64,000 nt of DNA from assembly GCF_013149295.1 (NCBI RefSeq), contig NZ_JABGCB010000005.1, positions 273,456 to 337,455 of the forward strand, read 5' to 3'. How positions within the stretch are numbered: the stretch's first letter is position 1; each line of letters starts with the position of its first letter. The notes below the pieces were generated by a model, which saw only the letters and a program-made list of their open reading frames with translations, did no database searches and had not been told where the DNA came from. Both the position numbers and the translations under genes were made by a program. Shown in pieces: positions 26,333 through 37,610 of the stretch. Source of the stretch: Novosphingobium sp. SG751A. Lineage in GTDB: Bacteria; Pseudomonadota; Alphaproteobacteria; Sphingomonadales; Sphingomonadaceae.

Positions 26333-27373
26333 ATGACCGATAACCCTCTCCTTTCCGCCCATCGCCAGATCGAGGATATGGACGCCGCCCTGCGTCCGAA
26401 ATCCTTGGCCGAATTTGTCGGACAGGCCGCCGCCAAGGACAACCTTCGCGTTTTCATCGAGTCGGCCAAGTCACGCGGCGAGGCGCTCGATCACACGCTC
26501 TTTTTCGGGCCGCCGGGGCTGGGCAAGACCACGCTGGCGCAGATCATCGCGCGCGAATTGGGCGTCAATTTCAAGGCCACCTCCGGCCCGGTGATCGCCA
26601 AGGCGGGCGATCTGGCCGCGCTGCTGACCAATCTTGAACATGGCGATGTGCTTTTCATCGACGAAATCCACCGCCTCAATCCGGTGGTCGAGGAAGTGCT
26701 GTACCCCGCGATGGAGGACCGCGCGCTCGACCTGATGATCGGGGAAGGCCCATCAGCAAGGTCAGTGCGGATCGACCTGCCGCCTTTCACGCTGATCGGG
26801 GCAACTACGCGCGCGGGGCTGCTGCAAACCCCTTTGCGCGATCGTTTCGGCATTCCGGTGCGGCTGCAATTTTACAGCGTGGACGAACTTGAGCGCGTGA
26901 TCTCGCGCGGGGCGGGCCTGCTGGGCATCGGCATTGCGGCCGAGGGCGCGCGCGAGATCGCCCGCCGTTCGCGCGGCACGCCGCGCGTGGCCGGGCGCCT
27001 GCTGCGCCGCGTGCGCGATTTCGCCCATGTCGCGGGCAGCGAGGTGATCACCCAGGCCATTGCCGACAATGCGCTGACCCGCCTTGAGGTCGATCATGCG
27101 GGCCTTGACGCACAGGATCGCCGCTATCTCCATATGATCGCCGACATCTATAAGGGCGGGCCGGTGGGGGCCGACACGCTGGCGGCGGGCCTGTCGGAAC
27201 CGCGCGACACGATCGAGGAAGTGATCGAGCCTTATCTGATCCAGCTTGGCATGGTGGCGCGCACCGCGCGCGGGCGCTGCCTTAACGACCGTGGCTGGCA
27301 ACATCTGGGCATGACCCCGCCCGGCGGACAGGGGCCGCAGGGCGGGCTGTTCGACGCCGACGAGGGCGAGTGA
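26333..27373 (+). CDS. ruvB: Holliday junction ATP-dependent helicase RuvB
   Basis: 346 residues. The AAA+ motor shows [16 protein letters not shown], Walker [15 protein letters not shown], Walker [12 protein letters not shown], sensor 1 LIGATTRAG and the arginine-finger region [14 protein letters not shown]. The winged-helix domain follows ([13 protein letters not shown]). It drives branch migration as a hexamer with RuvA. Directly downstream of ruvA and therefore in one transcript with it; a PEP-CTERM-like gene lies 200 bases beyond and is probably independent. Confidence 0.97.
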   Translation: MTDNPLLSAHRQIEDMDAALRPKSLAEFVGQAAAKDNLRVFIESAKSRGEALDHTLFFGPPGLGKTTLAQIIARELGVNFKATSGPVIAKAGDLAALLTNLEHGDVLFIDEIHRLNPVVEEVLYPAMEDRALDLMIGEGPSARSVRIDLPPFTLIGATTRAGLLQTPLRDRFGIPVRLQFYSVDELERVISRGAGLLGIGIAAEGAREIARRSRGTPRVAGRLLRRVRDFAHVAGSEVITQAIADNALTRLEVDHAGLDAQDRRYLHMIADIYKGGPVGADTLAAGLSEPRDTIEEVIEPYLIQLGMVARTARGRCLNDRGWQHLGMTPPGGQGPQGGLFDADEGE

Positions 27374-27572
27374 GCCGCGATTCCTGTGTCATAACGGGAC
27401 GGTTGATGGTTAAATCCTGATGAATCCGGGGCAATCCCGATTCAGGACAGTTGCAGCGCCCCCATGCGGTTGTTCCCTTGTCGCTCCTGCATGATCTCTC
27501 TGGTGAGGGCAGAATCGCCTTTCGTCCGAATGGATGGAAAGCCTCTGCCGACCACAGGAAAGAGAGATTGTT

Positions 27573-28289
27573 ATGTCGGTTCGTTTGGGGCTCGCCAAAG
27601 TTGCCGGTCTGGTAGCAGGCACCGCGCTGATTGGCGGCGGGGCGGTGCATATCGCCGAAAAGGCCAGCAGCAACAAACCGCAGTATGTCAAACACGCCAA
27701 GGCCCATAAGACCCCGGTGGTGCGCAAGCAGGTGGTGACCCGCACGGTGGTGGTGCAAAAGGATTGCTGCACCAAGACCGTGACCCGGACCGCGATGGTG
27801 ACCATGCCGCCGCCGGGCCTGCCCGCCGCCGATCTGACGCCCAATACGCCCGCCCCTGCGCCCAGCCCGCTCTCGGCCGAGCGCGCGCGCGGCTATTACA
27901 GCAACTGGGGCTTTGGCGGCGGCTATATCGGCGGCTTCTTTGGCGGGACCAGCGGCAATGTGATTGTGGTCAATTCCAGCGGCTCGACCTCGGGGTCCAC
28001 CACCACGGGCGGCACCACGACCACCACTACGGGCGGGACGACCACGACCGGGGGCACGACCACCACCACCACAGGCGGAACGACCACCACCACAGGGGGC
28101 ACAACAACGACCACCACGGGCGGGACCACGACAACCACCGGCGGCACGACCACCACAACGACCACCGGCGGTACCACCAGCACCACGGGCGGCACGCAGG
28201 TTCCCGCTCCACCGATGCTACTGCTGTTTGGCGGCGCGGCCGGGGCGATGTTTGCCCGCCGTCGCAAGGGCAAGGCGCAGGCCGCCTAA
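27573..28289 (+). CDS. Thr/Gly-repeat surface protein with PEP-CTERM-like sorting tail
   Basis: 238 residues from the ATG at 27573, preceded by an AGGAAAGAGAG ribosome-binding stretch; an in-frame codon 39 bases upstream is less likely. The N-terminus (LGLAKVAGLVAGTALIGGG) is a signal or anchor segment. Then come a basic Lys/Thr/Val region, a Pro/Ala linker and a Gly/Tyr/Phe patch (NWGFGGGYIGGFFGG). Residues about 135-208 are almost only Thr and Gly. The tail is VPAPPMLLLFGGAAG followed by FARRRKGK, the layout of PEP-CTERM proteins (VPxP, membrane helix, Arg cluster), which exosortase cleaves and links to exopolysaccharide export. No exosortase is in the window. The Thr stretch would be a good glycosylation target; this is inference. 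Confidence 0.7.
   Translation: MSVRLGLAKVAGLVAGTALIGGGAVHIAEKASSNKPQYVKHAKAHKTPVVRKQVVTRTVVVQKDCCTKTVTRTAMVTMPPPGLPAADLTPNTPAPAPSPLSAERARGYYSNWGFGGGYIGGFFGGTSGNVIVVNSSGSTSGSTTTGGTTTTTTGGTTTTGGTTTTTTGGTTTTTGGTTTTTTGGTTTTTGGTTTTTTTGGTTSTTGGTQVPAPPMLLLFGGAAGAMFARRRKGKAQAA
27985..28200 (+). repeat. Low-complexity Thr-Gly coding repeat
   Basis: Within the PEP-CTERM-like gene the DNA is a run of ACN and GGN codons giving repeated GGTTTT units of variable length (two to seven Thr between Gly-Gly pairs). Synonymous codons vary (acc, aca, acg, act), so the repeat is maintained at the protein level and is not a recent slippage product. It is not a CRISPR: there are no unique spacers. Confidence 0.8.
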
Positions 28290-28310
28290 GCGCGCCATTC
28301 GCGAAAAGAA

Positions 28311-28346
28311 AAGGCGCCGCCGGGATGATCCGGGCGGCGCCTTTTT
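28311..28346 (+). terminator. Intrinsic terminator of the PEP-CTERM-like gene
   Basis: A perfect 11-base stem, AAGGCGCCGCC/GGCGGCGCCTT, with a ten-base centre and a TTTTTT run, 21 bases after the stop codon. Confidence 0.88.
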
Positions 28347-28373
28347 TATGGCCCCAGCAAGCCTCGCGCCCAT

Positions 28374-28403
28374 AAAAAAGGGGCGACCCGCGAAGGTCGC
28401 CCC
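28374..28403 (-). terminator. Intrinsic terminator of acnA
   Basis: On the minus strand a nine-base stem, GGGGCGACC/GGTCGCCCC, with a six-base loop is followed by TTTTTT (28379-28374), 24 bases beyond the acnA stop. With the plus-strand terminator just to its left, it insulates two convergent transcripts. Confidence 0.88.
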
Positions 28404-28427
28404 CTCTTTTGGGCATCAAGCGATCGC

Positions 28428-31100
<2,673 letters not shown>

Positions 31101-31368
31101 GCGGGCGTCTTCCTCACCTCAATTGGCCCAGAGACGAAAAAAAGACGAAAAGGCGCGTTCAGGCGCGTTCTCGCCCTGCCTTTGGGCGGTTGCAGCATGA
31201 GGGCCGATGCGCGTGATTCCGCCCCGCGTCAAGGGCGCGAAAGGTGGAAAAAGGAATGAAGAGGGGCAGGTTGTTGCGATATTGTTGCTATTGCGAATTG
31301 TTATCTAAAATAAGTGTAAAAGGCCCCGAGTTTGTCGGAGAAATCGCCGCAAAAGCCCTTTGCCCGGA

Positions 31369-32280
31369 TCAAAGCCCCACCTGTTCGGTATGATCGCCTT
31401 TCTGCCCGCCCTCATGTCCGCCGGCGCCCACCCAGCATCCCGCCACCACCAGCGCCGCACCGCCCAGCGTATAAATATCGAGCCTTTCGCCAAACCAGAT
31501 CCAGCCCATCAGCGCAGCCCAGAGGAAGGCCGAATATTCCACCGGCAACAGGCGATGGGCTGGCGCCCGCGCCCAGCCCCATGACAACAGCATCAGCGAC
31601 ACGAAAGACAGGCCCGCCGCCCCGCCGATATCGCGCCATACTTCTCCCTGCGGTACAGGGGGCAGGCCGACCGCCAGCCCGGCCAGCGCCAGAAACATAG
31701 CGGTGAACAGCGACTGGAAGAAAGCGATCTCGGCCGGAGGGGCCATTTGCGCCTGATGGCGCTGCATCACCAGATTGGCGGCATAGAGCACCGCCGAGCC
31801 AAGGATGGCCGCCATGCCCTGCCACGCCTGTGGCTCCATCGCGCCCGCGCCCTGCATCCGCCCCAGCCCGATCACGCCCACGCCCAGCAACCCCAGCGCC
31901 GAGGCCGCCAGCGCGCGCCGCGTGATCGCCTCGCCCAGCGCGAAACCGGCCATGAACAGCGCGATGATCGGCGCGATGAAGGAAAGCGCCATGCCCACCG
32001 CCATCGGCGTGCGCACGATGCCCCAGAAAAAGGCGAAAGCCATCCCGCTGGTCACACTGGCGCGCATCGCATGCATCACCATTCGCCGCCCCGGCCATGC
32101 GCCCGGATGGGTGATCTGCCACACCACAATGCCGATCCCCGCCCCGATGATGTTGCGCCACAGCAGGGCGGCGTGAACCCCCGAGACGATCGAGGCCCGC
32201 TTCATCAGCGCGTCCATGATGCTGAAAGTGGCAATTCCGCATGCGGCGGCAACAAGGGGAAGAAACAAAGGGCGCGCCAT
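31369..32280 (-). CDS. EamA/DMT-superfamily permease
   Basis: 303 residues from the ATG at 32280 (MARPLFLPLVAAACGIATF); a longer frame upstream has no membrane character. About ten hydrophobic segments form two EamA repeats of five helices each. Landmarks are FSIMDALMKRAS, GMAFAFFWGIVRTPMAVGMA, LSFIAPIIALFMAGFALGEA in the first half and LPVEYSAFLWAALMGWIWFGE in the second. The family exports amino acids, nucleotides or other metabolites across the inner membrane; the substrate is unknown. The C-terminus ends in a Gly/His-containing tail (GGHEGGQKGDHTEQVGL). It is a stand-alone gene, divergent from the L,D-transpeptidase gene. Confidence 0.88.
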   Translation of the reverse strand: MARPLFLPLVAAACGIATFSIMDALMKRASIVSGVHAALLWRNIIGAGIGIVVWQITHPGAWPGRRMVMHAMRASVTSGMAFAFFWGIVRTPMAVGMALSFIAPIIALFMAGFALGEAITRRALAASALGLLGVGVIGLGRMQGAGAMEPQAWQGMAAILGSAVLYAANLVMQRHQAQMAPPAEIAFFQSLFTAMFLALAGLAVGLPPVPQGEVWRDIGGAAGLSFVSLMLLSWGWARAPAHRLLPVEYSAFLWAALMGWIWFGERLDIYTLGGAALVVAGCWVGAGGHEGGQKGDHTEQVGL

Positions 32281-32455
32281 GATCGTTAAGATCCTAGCGG
32301 CCTTGCGCCAAGCCGTCACTATGAGAAGGTAAGTCGAGCTTGCGCCGCGCGCGGTGTTCAGCCAACAGACAGGGGTGATACTGAATGGTATGCGACGAAC
32401 TGTGCTTGGCTGTCGTTGAGTTGAGTGATTTGAGCCGGGCGAAAAGGGGCGTTGA

Positions 32456-33958
32456 ATGATGAAGAACACGCGCAAGCTGATGACGGGGCCGGTGATTCTG
32501 GCTTTGGCGACGGGGCTTTACGGGCTTTATCCCGCCATGGCGCAGGATCGGCCCATTGAGGGCAAGCAGGGTCTGGGCAAGCTGCCCAATGTTCGCCCCG
32601 CAGGCACGAACACCCCCACGCCCAGCCCCAGCGCATCACCTGGCGCATCCCCCAGCCCGCGCCCCAGCGGCACCCCCACCGCCGGCCCCAGCCCGCGCCC
32701 CGTACCGACGCTCTCGCCGACGCCCTCGGCCACACCCTCCGGCACGCCGACCCCGTACCCCACGCCCAGCCCTTCGCCCGGCGCGACGCCAGTGCAGGAA
32801 GCTGTGGTCAACTGGAGCGTGGCCGATGCCGGCGATCTGCTGGCTGCGATTATGGCAATTGGCGATGAGGGGCTGTTTCCCGCCGATTATCAACCTGATG
32901 CTCTGCGCGCCGCGATCAAGGCCGGGGCAGGGGACGCGCTGGACCAGCAGGCCAGCAAGAGTTTCGCATGGCTGGTCGAGGACCTGCGCGATGGGCGCAC
33001 GCCGATGACCGCGCGGGTGCAATGGTTCGCCGTCGATCCCGATCAGGATGACAACCCCACCACCGCCCTGATGCAGCGCGCCACCACCAACCATGACGTG
33101 CCCGGCACGCTGGCAGGCCTCGCGCCGACCTATCCCGATTATGCTGCGCTCAAAGAGGCGCTGGCCGCCACGCCCAAGGCGCAGACCAAATTGCGCGATG
33201 CGATTCGCATCAATATGGACCGCTGGCGCTGGTTGCCGCGCGATCTGGGGCCGGTCTATCTGATCACCAATGTGCCCGAGTTTCAGTTGCGCCTTGCGGT
33301 CAACGGCCGCAACATCCGCACCTATCGCACCATCGTGGGCAAGCCGGGCCGCACCGCCACGCCGCAATTGGCCGAAAAGGTCGAGGCGGTGGTGTTCAAC
33401 CCGACATGGACCGTGCCGCAATCCATCGTCGTGGGTGAGGGGCTGGGCCAGCAATTGCTCGCCCGTCCGCGCGCCGGTTATAAGGTGACGCGGATGGAGG
33501 ATGGCTCGTTGCAAGTGGTGCAACAGCCGGGCAACGCCAATTCACTGGGCCGGATGAAGATCGACATGCCCAACCCTCATGCGATCTATCTGCATGATAC
33601 GCCGTCGAAAAAGCTGTTTGATGCCACAGTGCGCGCCTTCTCGCATGGCTGTATCCGCACCGATCGCGCGGTTGAACTGGGCATGACCATGGCGATTCTG
33701 GGCGCGGGTATGAGCCAGGAAGATGCCGTCGCCACCTTTGAGGCAGGCAAGTACAAGAAGGTGCCGATGACGCGGACCTTCCCGGTCTATCTGACCTATG
33801 TCACCTATGGCCGCGACATCAACGGCACATTGGCCGGCTTTAACGACCTTTATGGCCGCGACGGGCCGGTGCTGGACAGTTTCCGCGCGCCGCGCGCGCT
33901 GCACACGACGCAGCGCAAGAGCAATGAGGAAGTGATCAAGTTGGATAACCCGCTGTAA
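32456..33958 (+). CDS. YcbB/LdtD-type L,D-transpeptidase with Pro/Ser/Thr-rich linker
   Basis: A 500-residue periplasmic peptidoglycan enzyme. Signal peptide to about residue 26 (LYPAMAQD), then a PSP/GTP-type low-complexity linker at about 48-106. A scaffold domain follows ([20 protein letters not shown] and [19 protein letters not shown]). The YkuD catalytic domain has [20 protein letters not shown] and the nucleophile Cys399 in SHGCIR. It would form 3-3 cross-links or attach proteins to the wall. The N-terminal putative peptidoglycan-binding part is replaced by the linker. The start has an AAGGGG site eight bases upstream. It converges on a second, unrelated L,D-transpeptidase-like gene. 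Confidence 0.88.
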   Translation: MMKNTRKLMTGPVILALATGLYGLYPAMAQDRPIEGKQGLGKLPNVRPAGTNTPTPSPSASPGASPSPRPSGTPTAGPSPRPVPTLSPTPSATPSGTPTPYPTPSPSPGATPVQEAVVNWSVADAGDLLAAIMAIGDEGLFPADYQPDALRAAIKAGAGDALDQQASKSFAWLVEDLRDGRTPMTARVQWFAVDPDQDDNPTTALMQRATTNHDVPGTLAGLAPTYPDYAALKEALAATPKAQTKLRDAIRINMDRWRWLPRDLGPVYLITNVPEFQLRLAVNGRNIRTYRTIVGKPGRTATPQLAEKVEAVVFNPTWTVPQSIVVGEGLGQQLLARPRAGYKVTRMEDGSLQVVQQPGNANSLGRMKIDMPNPHAIYLHDTPSKKLFDATVRAFSHGCIRTDRAVELGMTMAILGAGMSQEDAVATFEAGKYKKVPMTRTFPVYLTYVTYGRDINGTLAGFNDLYGRDGPVLDSFRAPRALHTTQRKSNEEVIKLDNPL

Positions 33959-33972
33959 TGACGGGATGGCGG

Positions 33973-33995
33973 CGCGGCTGAAACGATCAGCCGCG
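33973..33995. terminator. Hairpin between the two convergent L,D-transpeptidase genes
   Basis: A perfect nine-base stem, CGCGGCTGA/TCAGCCGCG, with a five-base loop, 15 bases after one stop and just before the other. There is no strong T-run on either side, so it is a possible shared transcript end. Confidence 0.5.
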
Positions 33996-34001
33996 TCGTT
34001 C

Positions 34002-34640
34002 TCACGCTTCGCTGATGCGGTCGGCGTAAAGCAGGCGGCCCGCGCCCAGATGGTTCAGCACAAGGCTGAAATCCTCAGGCGCCATGGCAAAACAGCCTTC
34101 CGAACGGCCCAGCTTACCGAATTTGGCCAGCATGTCGGGCGCGGCGTACCATGCCGGATGCATCACGATGGCGCGGTCGAACGCATTGGAATTGTCCAGA
34201 TCCAGCCCGCGCAGCCGCATCGAGGCGCCATATTTGCCCTCATACTGGCCCGCGGTCAGATAGGCCCCGCGCGAGGTGGCAAACGAGCCGACGCTGTTTG
34301 AGAATTGCTTGAGCCAGCCGACATGGGCCGGATCCGACCCGCGGCCATGCGCCACCAGATGCGAGCGCACCGAACCGCCGATCATATCGACAAAGTGCAG
34401 GCGCGGATCGTGCGAAGGTTTGGTGAAGTCGGCAACCGCCACCACATCGGGCCGCGCCAGCATTGCGCCGACGCGATCACGCTCGCGCATGGCTATGCCC
34501 ACCACGCGGCGTTCATATTCGGTAAGGCCCGAAGCCTGTGCGGCAACACGCAAAGGAGTGGCCATGGCGACCCCTCCAAGGGCCAGTCCACCCAGCATTG
34601 CACGACGGCTCAACACGTTATTCTGATTCGCGATTCCCAT
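34002..34640 (-). CDS. Murein L,D-transpeptidase catalytic-domain protein (PF13645-like)
   Basis: 212 residues. A twin-arginine-like leader, NNVLSRRAMLGGLALGGVAMA, is followed by a compact domain. The signature elements are FVDMIGGSVRSHLVAHGRGS, YEGKYGASMRLRGLD, AFDRAIVMHPAWYA and KLGRSEGCFAMAPED, which match the family of YkuD relatives annotated as murein L,D-transpeptidase catalytic domain. The His in VAHGRG or MHP and the Cys in SEGCFA would form the active site. The double arginine suggests Tat export in folded form. It lies convergent to the YcbB-type enzyme, and the acetyltransferase gene is upstream on the same strand. The substrate is not established for the family. Confidence 0.82.
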   Translation of the reverse strand: MGIANQNNVLSRRAMLGGLALGGVAMATPLRVAAQASGLTEYERRVVGIAMRERDRVGAMLARPDVVAVADFTKPSHDPRLHFVDMIGGSVRSHLVAHGRGSDPAHVGWLKQFSNSVGSFATSRGAYLTAGQYEGKYGASMRLRGLDLDNSNAFDRAIVMHPAWYAAPDMLAKFGKLGRSEGCFAMAPEDFSLVLNHLGAGRLLYADRISEA

Positions 34641-34673
34641 GGCTGTTGCAATAGCGCAACGGGGTAAATTTTT

Positions 34674-35177
34674 CTATTCGCCTGCGATGGAATCACGCGA
34701 GTCAGCGGCGAGTTGAGCCAAAGTTGCGCCATCAACGCGCATCACGGTCCATTGTTCCATCGGTTTGGCGCCCATGCGGCGATAGAATTCGATCGAAGGC
34801 GCGTTCCAGTCCAGCACGCTCCATTCCAGCCGTGCGCAGCCCCTCTCCTGCGCCAGAGCGGCCAGATGCAGCAGCAAGGCCTTGCCCAGCCCCGAGCCGC
34901 GCGCGGCGGGGCGGACATAGAGATCCTCCAGATAGATGCCCGGACGGCCCTCGAAGGTCGAGAAATTATGGAAGAAGAGGGCAAAGCCCTGCGCCGCCCC
35001 GTCGATCTGGCCGATGACCACCTCGGCCATCGGGTGCGGGCCGAACAGGTGCTGCTTGAGAGCAGCCTCGTCAAAGCGGACCTCGTGCGAGAGTTTCTCA
35101 TATTCGGCCAGATCGCGGATCAATTGCGCAATCAGGGGAATGTCATCGGGGGTGGCGGGGCGGATCGAGTTGGTCAT
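34674..35177 (-). CDS. GNAT acetyltransferase, SSAT/diamine-type
   Basis: 167 residues from the ATG at 35177 (MTNSIRPATPDDIPLIAQLI); earlier in-frame codons add unrelated sequence. The central FFHNFSTFEGRPGIYLEDLY and the acetyl-CoA loop ARGSGLGKALL are typical of the spermidine/spermine and thialysine N-acetyltransferase branch, as is the ending WSVLDWNAPSIEFYRRMGA. It would acetylate a small amine with acetyl-CoA in the cytosol; the precise amine is unknown. It is divergent from the tRNA-Gly gene, and the 185 bases between contain an 18-base tandem repeat. Confidence 0.85.
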   Translation of the reverse strand: MTNSIRPATPDDIPLIAQLIRDLAEYEKLSHEVRFDEAALKQHLFGPHPMAEVVIGQIDGAAQGFALFFHNFSTFEGRPGIYLEDLYVRPAARGSGLGKALLLHLAALAQERGCARLEWSVLDWNAPSIEFYRRMGAKPMEQWTVMRVDGATLAQLAADSRDSIAGE

Positions 35178-35232
35178 GCCGGGCGGTTTAGCCCGATTTG
35201 CGATCAGGGGAAGTGTCGGGCGCGATTTTGCA

Positions 35233-35266
35233 AAAACTTGAGTTGACCCCAAAACTTGAGTTGACC
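35233..35266 (+). promoter_or_regulatory. Tandem repeat carrying duplicated -35-like boxes upstream of tRNA-Gly
   Basis: The 16-mer AAAACTTGAGTTGACC occurs twice with an 18-base period (35233-35248 and 35251-35266). Each copy ends in TTGACC, close to a sigma-70 -35 box. A convincing -10 element at the right distance is not obvious. It may be a tandem promoter for the tRNA or a regulator site for the divergent acetyltransferase gene. Confidence 0.4.
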
Positions 35267-35362
35267 AATGCCGCTCGACTGTGGCAATCGGCCCGCCTGT
35301 CTGAGGGGATATGCCCTGTTTCAGGCATCGCAAGCGAAAGCCATGATGCTTTCAATGCGCCT

Positions 35363-35436
35363 GCGGGTGTAGCTCAATGGTAGAGCAGCAGCTTCCCAAG
35401 CTGAATACGAGGGTTCGATTCCCTTCACCCGCTCCA
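35363..35436 (+). tRNA. tRNA-Gly (anticodon CCC)
   Basis: A 74-base cloverleaf. The acceptor stem GCGGGTG pairs with CACCCGC, followed by discriminator T and an encoded CCA. The D arm is GCTC-AATGGTA-GAGC. The anticodon loop TTCCCAA gives CCC, which reads the GGG glycine codon. The T arm is GAGGG-TTCGATT-CCCTT. The outermost anticodon-stem pair is G-A, a small irregularity. It is the integration site of the element that follows: the 3' end lies next to the integrase gene and a partial copy of its T-arm/acceptor sequence recurs at 46431. Confidence 0.95.
35419..35429 (+). other. Candidate attL core within the tRNA-Gly 3' end
   Basis: TTCCCTTCACC spans the end of the T loop, the T stem and the start of the acceptor strand. 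The same 11 bases occur at 46431-46441, followed by a near match (CGC here, GC there). Confidence 0.5.
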
Positions 35437-35550
35437 GTCCTCTCATCGCTGACGTTCGTTATCGACTGGACAAACCCCAGAAAACCAAGATATTTCGGCA
35501 CCATTCGGTCGCTGGTGATCGCTTATGCTCGCTGACAGTCACTCCGCATT

Positions 35551-35612
35551 GGGGGTATCTTTGGGGGGTATTTCACCAGGGGCCTATTCGGTACCCCCAC
35601 ACCTGGGGGTAT
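35551..35612 (+). promoter_or_regulatory. GGGGGTAT repeats at the left end (candidate integrase arm sites)
   Basis: GGGGGTAT occurs at 35551-35558, 35564-35571 and 35605-35612, with an inverted GTACCCCC between them. The first two are spaced 13 bases apart. The motif returns at the right end of the island (46353), the placement expected of arm-type integrase or excisionase sites just inside each attachment site. They also lie immediately upstream of the integrase start and could give autoregulation. Confidence 0.5.
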
Positions 35613-35646
35613 TTTGGGGGCCAAGCCCCCGGAATGGCTGGGGTCT

Positions 35647-36882
35647 ATGGCGCTCACGGATATTGCGATCAGGAATGCAAAGGCTGGCGACAAGGCCATC
35701 AAGCTGGCGGACGGCGGCGGCATGTTTCTTTTGGTCACACCAGCGGGCGGAAAGCTCTGGCGGCTCAAATATCGCGTGGACGGGCGTGAAAAGCTGCTCT
35801 CCATCGGCACCTATCCCGAGATAAGCCTGAGCGAGGCCCGGAAGCGGCGTGACCAAGCCCGTGAGTTGTTGGCCCAGGGGCAAGACCCATCCCGAGAAAA
35901 GCGCCGGGCTAAGGTGCGGGCGAAGGCTGAGGCGGAAAACACGTTCAAGGCGCTGGCGGGTGAATTTTGCACCAAGCGCAAGAAGGATGGGCAAAAGGCC
36001 TGGGCGCCCGCGACGGCCAAGCGCTGCGAATACCTCCTGAGCCTCTTGGATGGCTCCATTGGCAAATTGCCCGTGGGCGACATTGAGCCAGCCGACATTC
36101 TCGCCGCCATCCGAAAGATTGAGGGCAAGGGCAATTTGGAAAGCGCCCGCCGCACGCTCCAACTCGCCAGCATGGTCTTTCGGTATGCGGTGGCCACGGC
36201 GCGGCTGGCATCCGACCCCACCCGCGATTTGCGCGGCGCGCTCACCGCCCCCACGGTAACGCACTACGGCGCCATCACCGATGCCAGCCGGGTTGGTGAG
36301 CTCCTACGCGCCATTGATGGCTATGAGGGGATGGGTTCGGCCAAGATCGCCCTACAACTGGCGCCGCACGTGTTCGTCCGCCCCGGCGAGCTTCGCCATG
36401 CCATATGGGAGGAGTTTGACCTGGAGGCGGCCGTCTGGACCATCCCGGCCGAGAAAACCAAGATGCGCAAACCTCATCACGTGCCGCTGTCCAAGCAAGC
36501 GGTTGGCATCTTGCGCGAGGCGCTGCCTCTGTCTGGGCCAACAGGCTACGTTTTCCCCTCTGTCCGCACCCGCGCCCGCCCCATGAGCGAAAACACGCTC
36601 AACGCCGGGCTCAGGCGGCTGGGCTACACCAGCGAGGAAATGACAGCCCACGGGTTCCGCGCGATGGCGTCCACCTTGCTGAACGAAAGCGGGAAATGGT
36701 CGCCTGACGCGATTGAGCGAGCCTTGGCGCATGGCGACGCGGACAAGGTGCGTGCGGCCTATCACCGGGGGGCGCATTGGAAAGAGCGTGTGGAAATGGC
36801 GCAATGGTGGAGCGATCATCTGGACGCGTTGCGCAAGGGCGCGGACGTGCTGCCGTTTAAGGGGCGCTCCGTTCATGGCTAA
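35647..36882 (+). CDS. int: P4-type tyrosine integrase
   Basis: 411 residues from the ATG at 35647 (MALTDIAIRNAKAGDKAIKL), the conserved beginning of DUF4102-containing integrases. An ATG at 35614 overlaps the last GGGGGTAT repeat and adds 11 non-family residues. Domains: N-terminal DUF4102 arm-binding (LADGGGMFLLV, LSIGTYPEISLSEAR), central SAM-like core-binding, and catalytic domain with the Arg in HVFVRPGELRHAIW, HHVPLSKQA, HGFRAMASTLLNE (His-x-x-Arg) and the tyrosine in RAAYHRGAHW. It recombines att sites in a tRNA gene, here tRNA-Gly. Its stop overlaps the start of the next gene, and this coupling is intact. Confidence 0.94.
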   Translation: MALTDIAIRNAKAGDKAIKLADGGGMFLLVTPAGGKLWRLKYRVDGREKLLSIGTYPEISLSEARKRRDQARELLAQGQDPSREKRRAKVRAKAEAENTFKALAGEFCTKRKKDGQKAWAPATAKRCEYLLSLLDGSIGKLPVGDIEPADILAAIRKIEGKGNLESARRTLQLASMVFRYAVATARLASDPTRDLRGALTAPTVTHYGAITDASRVGELLRAIDGYEGMGSAKIALQLAPHVFVRPGELRHAIWEEFDLEAAVWTIPAEKTKMRKPHHVPLSKQAVGILREALPLSGPTGYVFPSVRTRARPMSENTLNAGLRRLGYTSEEMTAHGFRAMASTLLNESGKWSPDAIERALAHGDADKVRAAYHRGAHWKERVEMAQWWSDHLDALRKGADVLPFKGRSVHG

Positions 36883-37507
36883 AGCGAAACAAGGCGGTAA
36901 GACCGCCATGAACCGGCACGGGAACGTCCGCATCCCTGTAATTGATCGCGCCCTGTTGGGGACAAAGGAATTTCCCCTCGCGGTTTACAAGGGGGAGAAA
37001 GATGAGGCGGGCATGTGGGTTGCTCGCATCAAGGACATACCCGGATACCTCGGATGGGGCCAGACCGAAGCGGAAGCAATTAATTGCCTTTGGCAAGAAA
37101 TTGGTGACGGGCCGGTATATGATGTGCGGGGTATGCATAGGCTGGCGCCTACTGCTGCCAATATCCGTTATGTTTTGGGCCATGCGAAGCGCGTGGAGGC
37201 AGCAAGGGTCCCGGCAGAGGGAACAACAAAATCTGAGGCGTTAGCGGAGACAGCCAAGGCGCAGCACGTTACCCGAAATGCCTTGGACCTAGCTATCGCC
37301 ACAGGGGCCATGTGGCAAAGGTTGGGAGGCATAGATGCCTATGTTGCCAGCTTGGGCCACGGCCATGTCGAAAATGTGCGGGATTTTGGTTCAAATCCTG
37401 AAAGCTTCTTTGAGCGAAATCCTGAGCGCGCCATCTACTTTCTCGCGCGGTTGAAGTTTCCGAAAACCAAGGATTCCTTGGCGGACACGGGCGTGCAAAA
37501 ATCCTGA
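36875..37507 (+). CDS. Protein with HicB-like N-terminal domain, function unknown
   Basis: 210 residues from the ATG at 36875, which overlaps the integrase stop. After a basic N-terminus the segment FPLAVYKGEKDEAGMWVARI, then DIPGYLGWGQTEAEAINCLW, has the spacing of the HicB partial RNase-H fold (xxPGCxxxGxTxEEA). The rest (about residues 75-210) is not recognised; it contains LDLAIATGAMWQRLGGID and a helical end. HicB proteins usually pair with the small toxin HicA and repress it, but no HicA-like frame is adjacent. It could be an element-specific regulator, an orphan antitoxin or an anti-defence protein. Position directly after int suggests a role in control of integration. Confidence 0.6.
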   Translation: MAKAKQGGKTAMNRHGNVRIPVIDRALLGTKEFPLAVYKGEKDEAGMWVARIKDIPGYLGWGQTEAEAINCLWQEIGDGPVYDVRGMHRLAPTAANIRYVLGHAKRVEAARVPAEGTTKSEALAETAKAQHVTRNALDLAIATGAMWQRLGGIDAYVASLGHGHVENVRDFGSNPESFFERNPERAIYFLARLKFPKTKDSLADTGVQKS

Positions 37508-37610
37508 AAAGTGAGACGCGCTATGTAGCTGCATAACGCGCAAACCTGCTTAAACCGTGTCTCCGCTCACGTTCGCGCAATCACGCCCGAGCATGAGCGG
37601 AGAAATCAAT

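Noticed and set aside
27985..28200. CRISPR-like regular repeat
   Set aside because: The units are Thr/Gly codons inside an open reading frame, with no constant repeat and no unique spacers.
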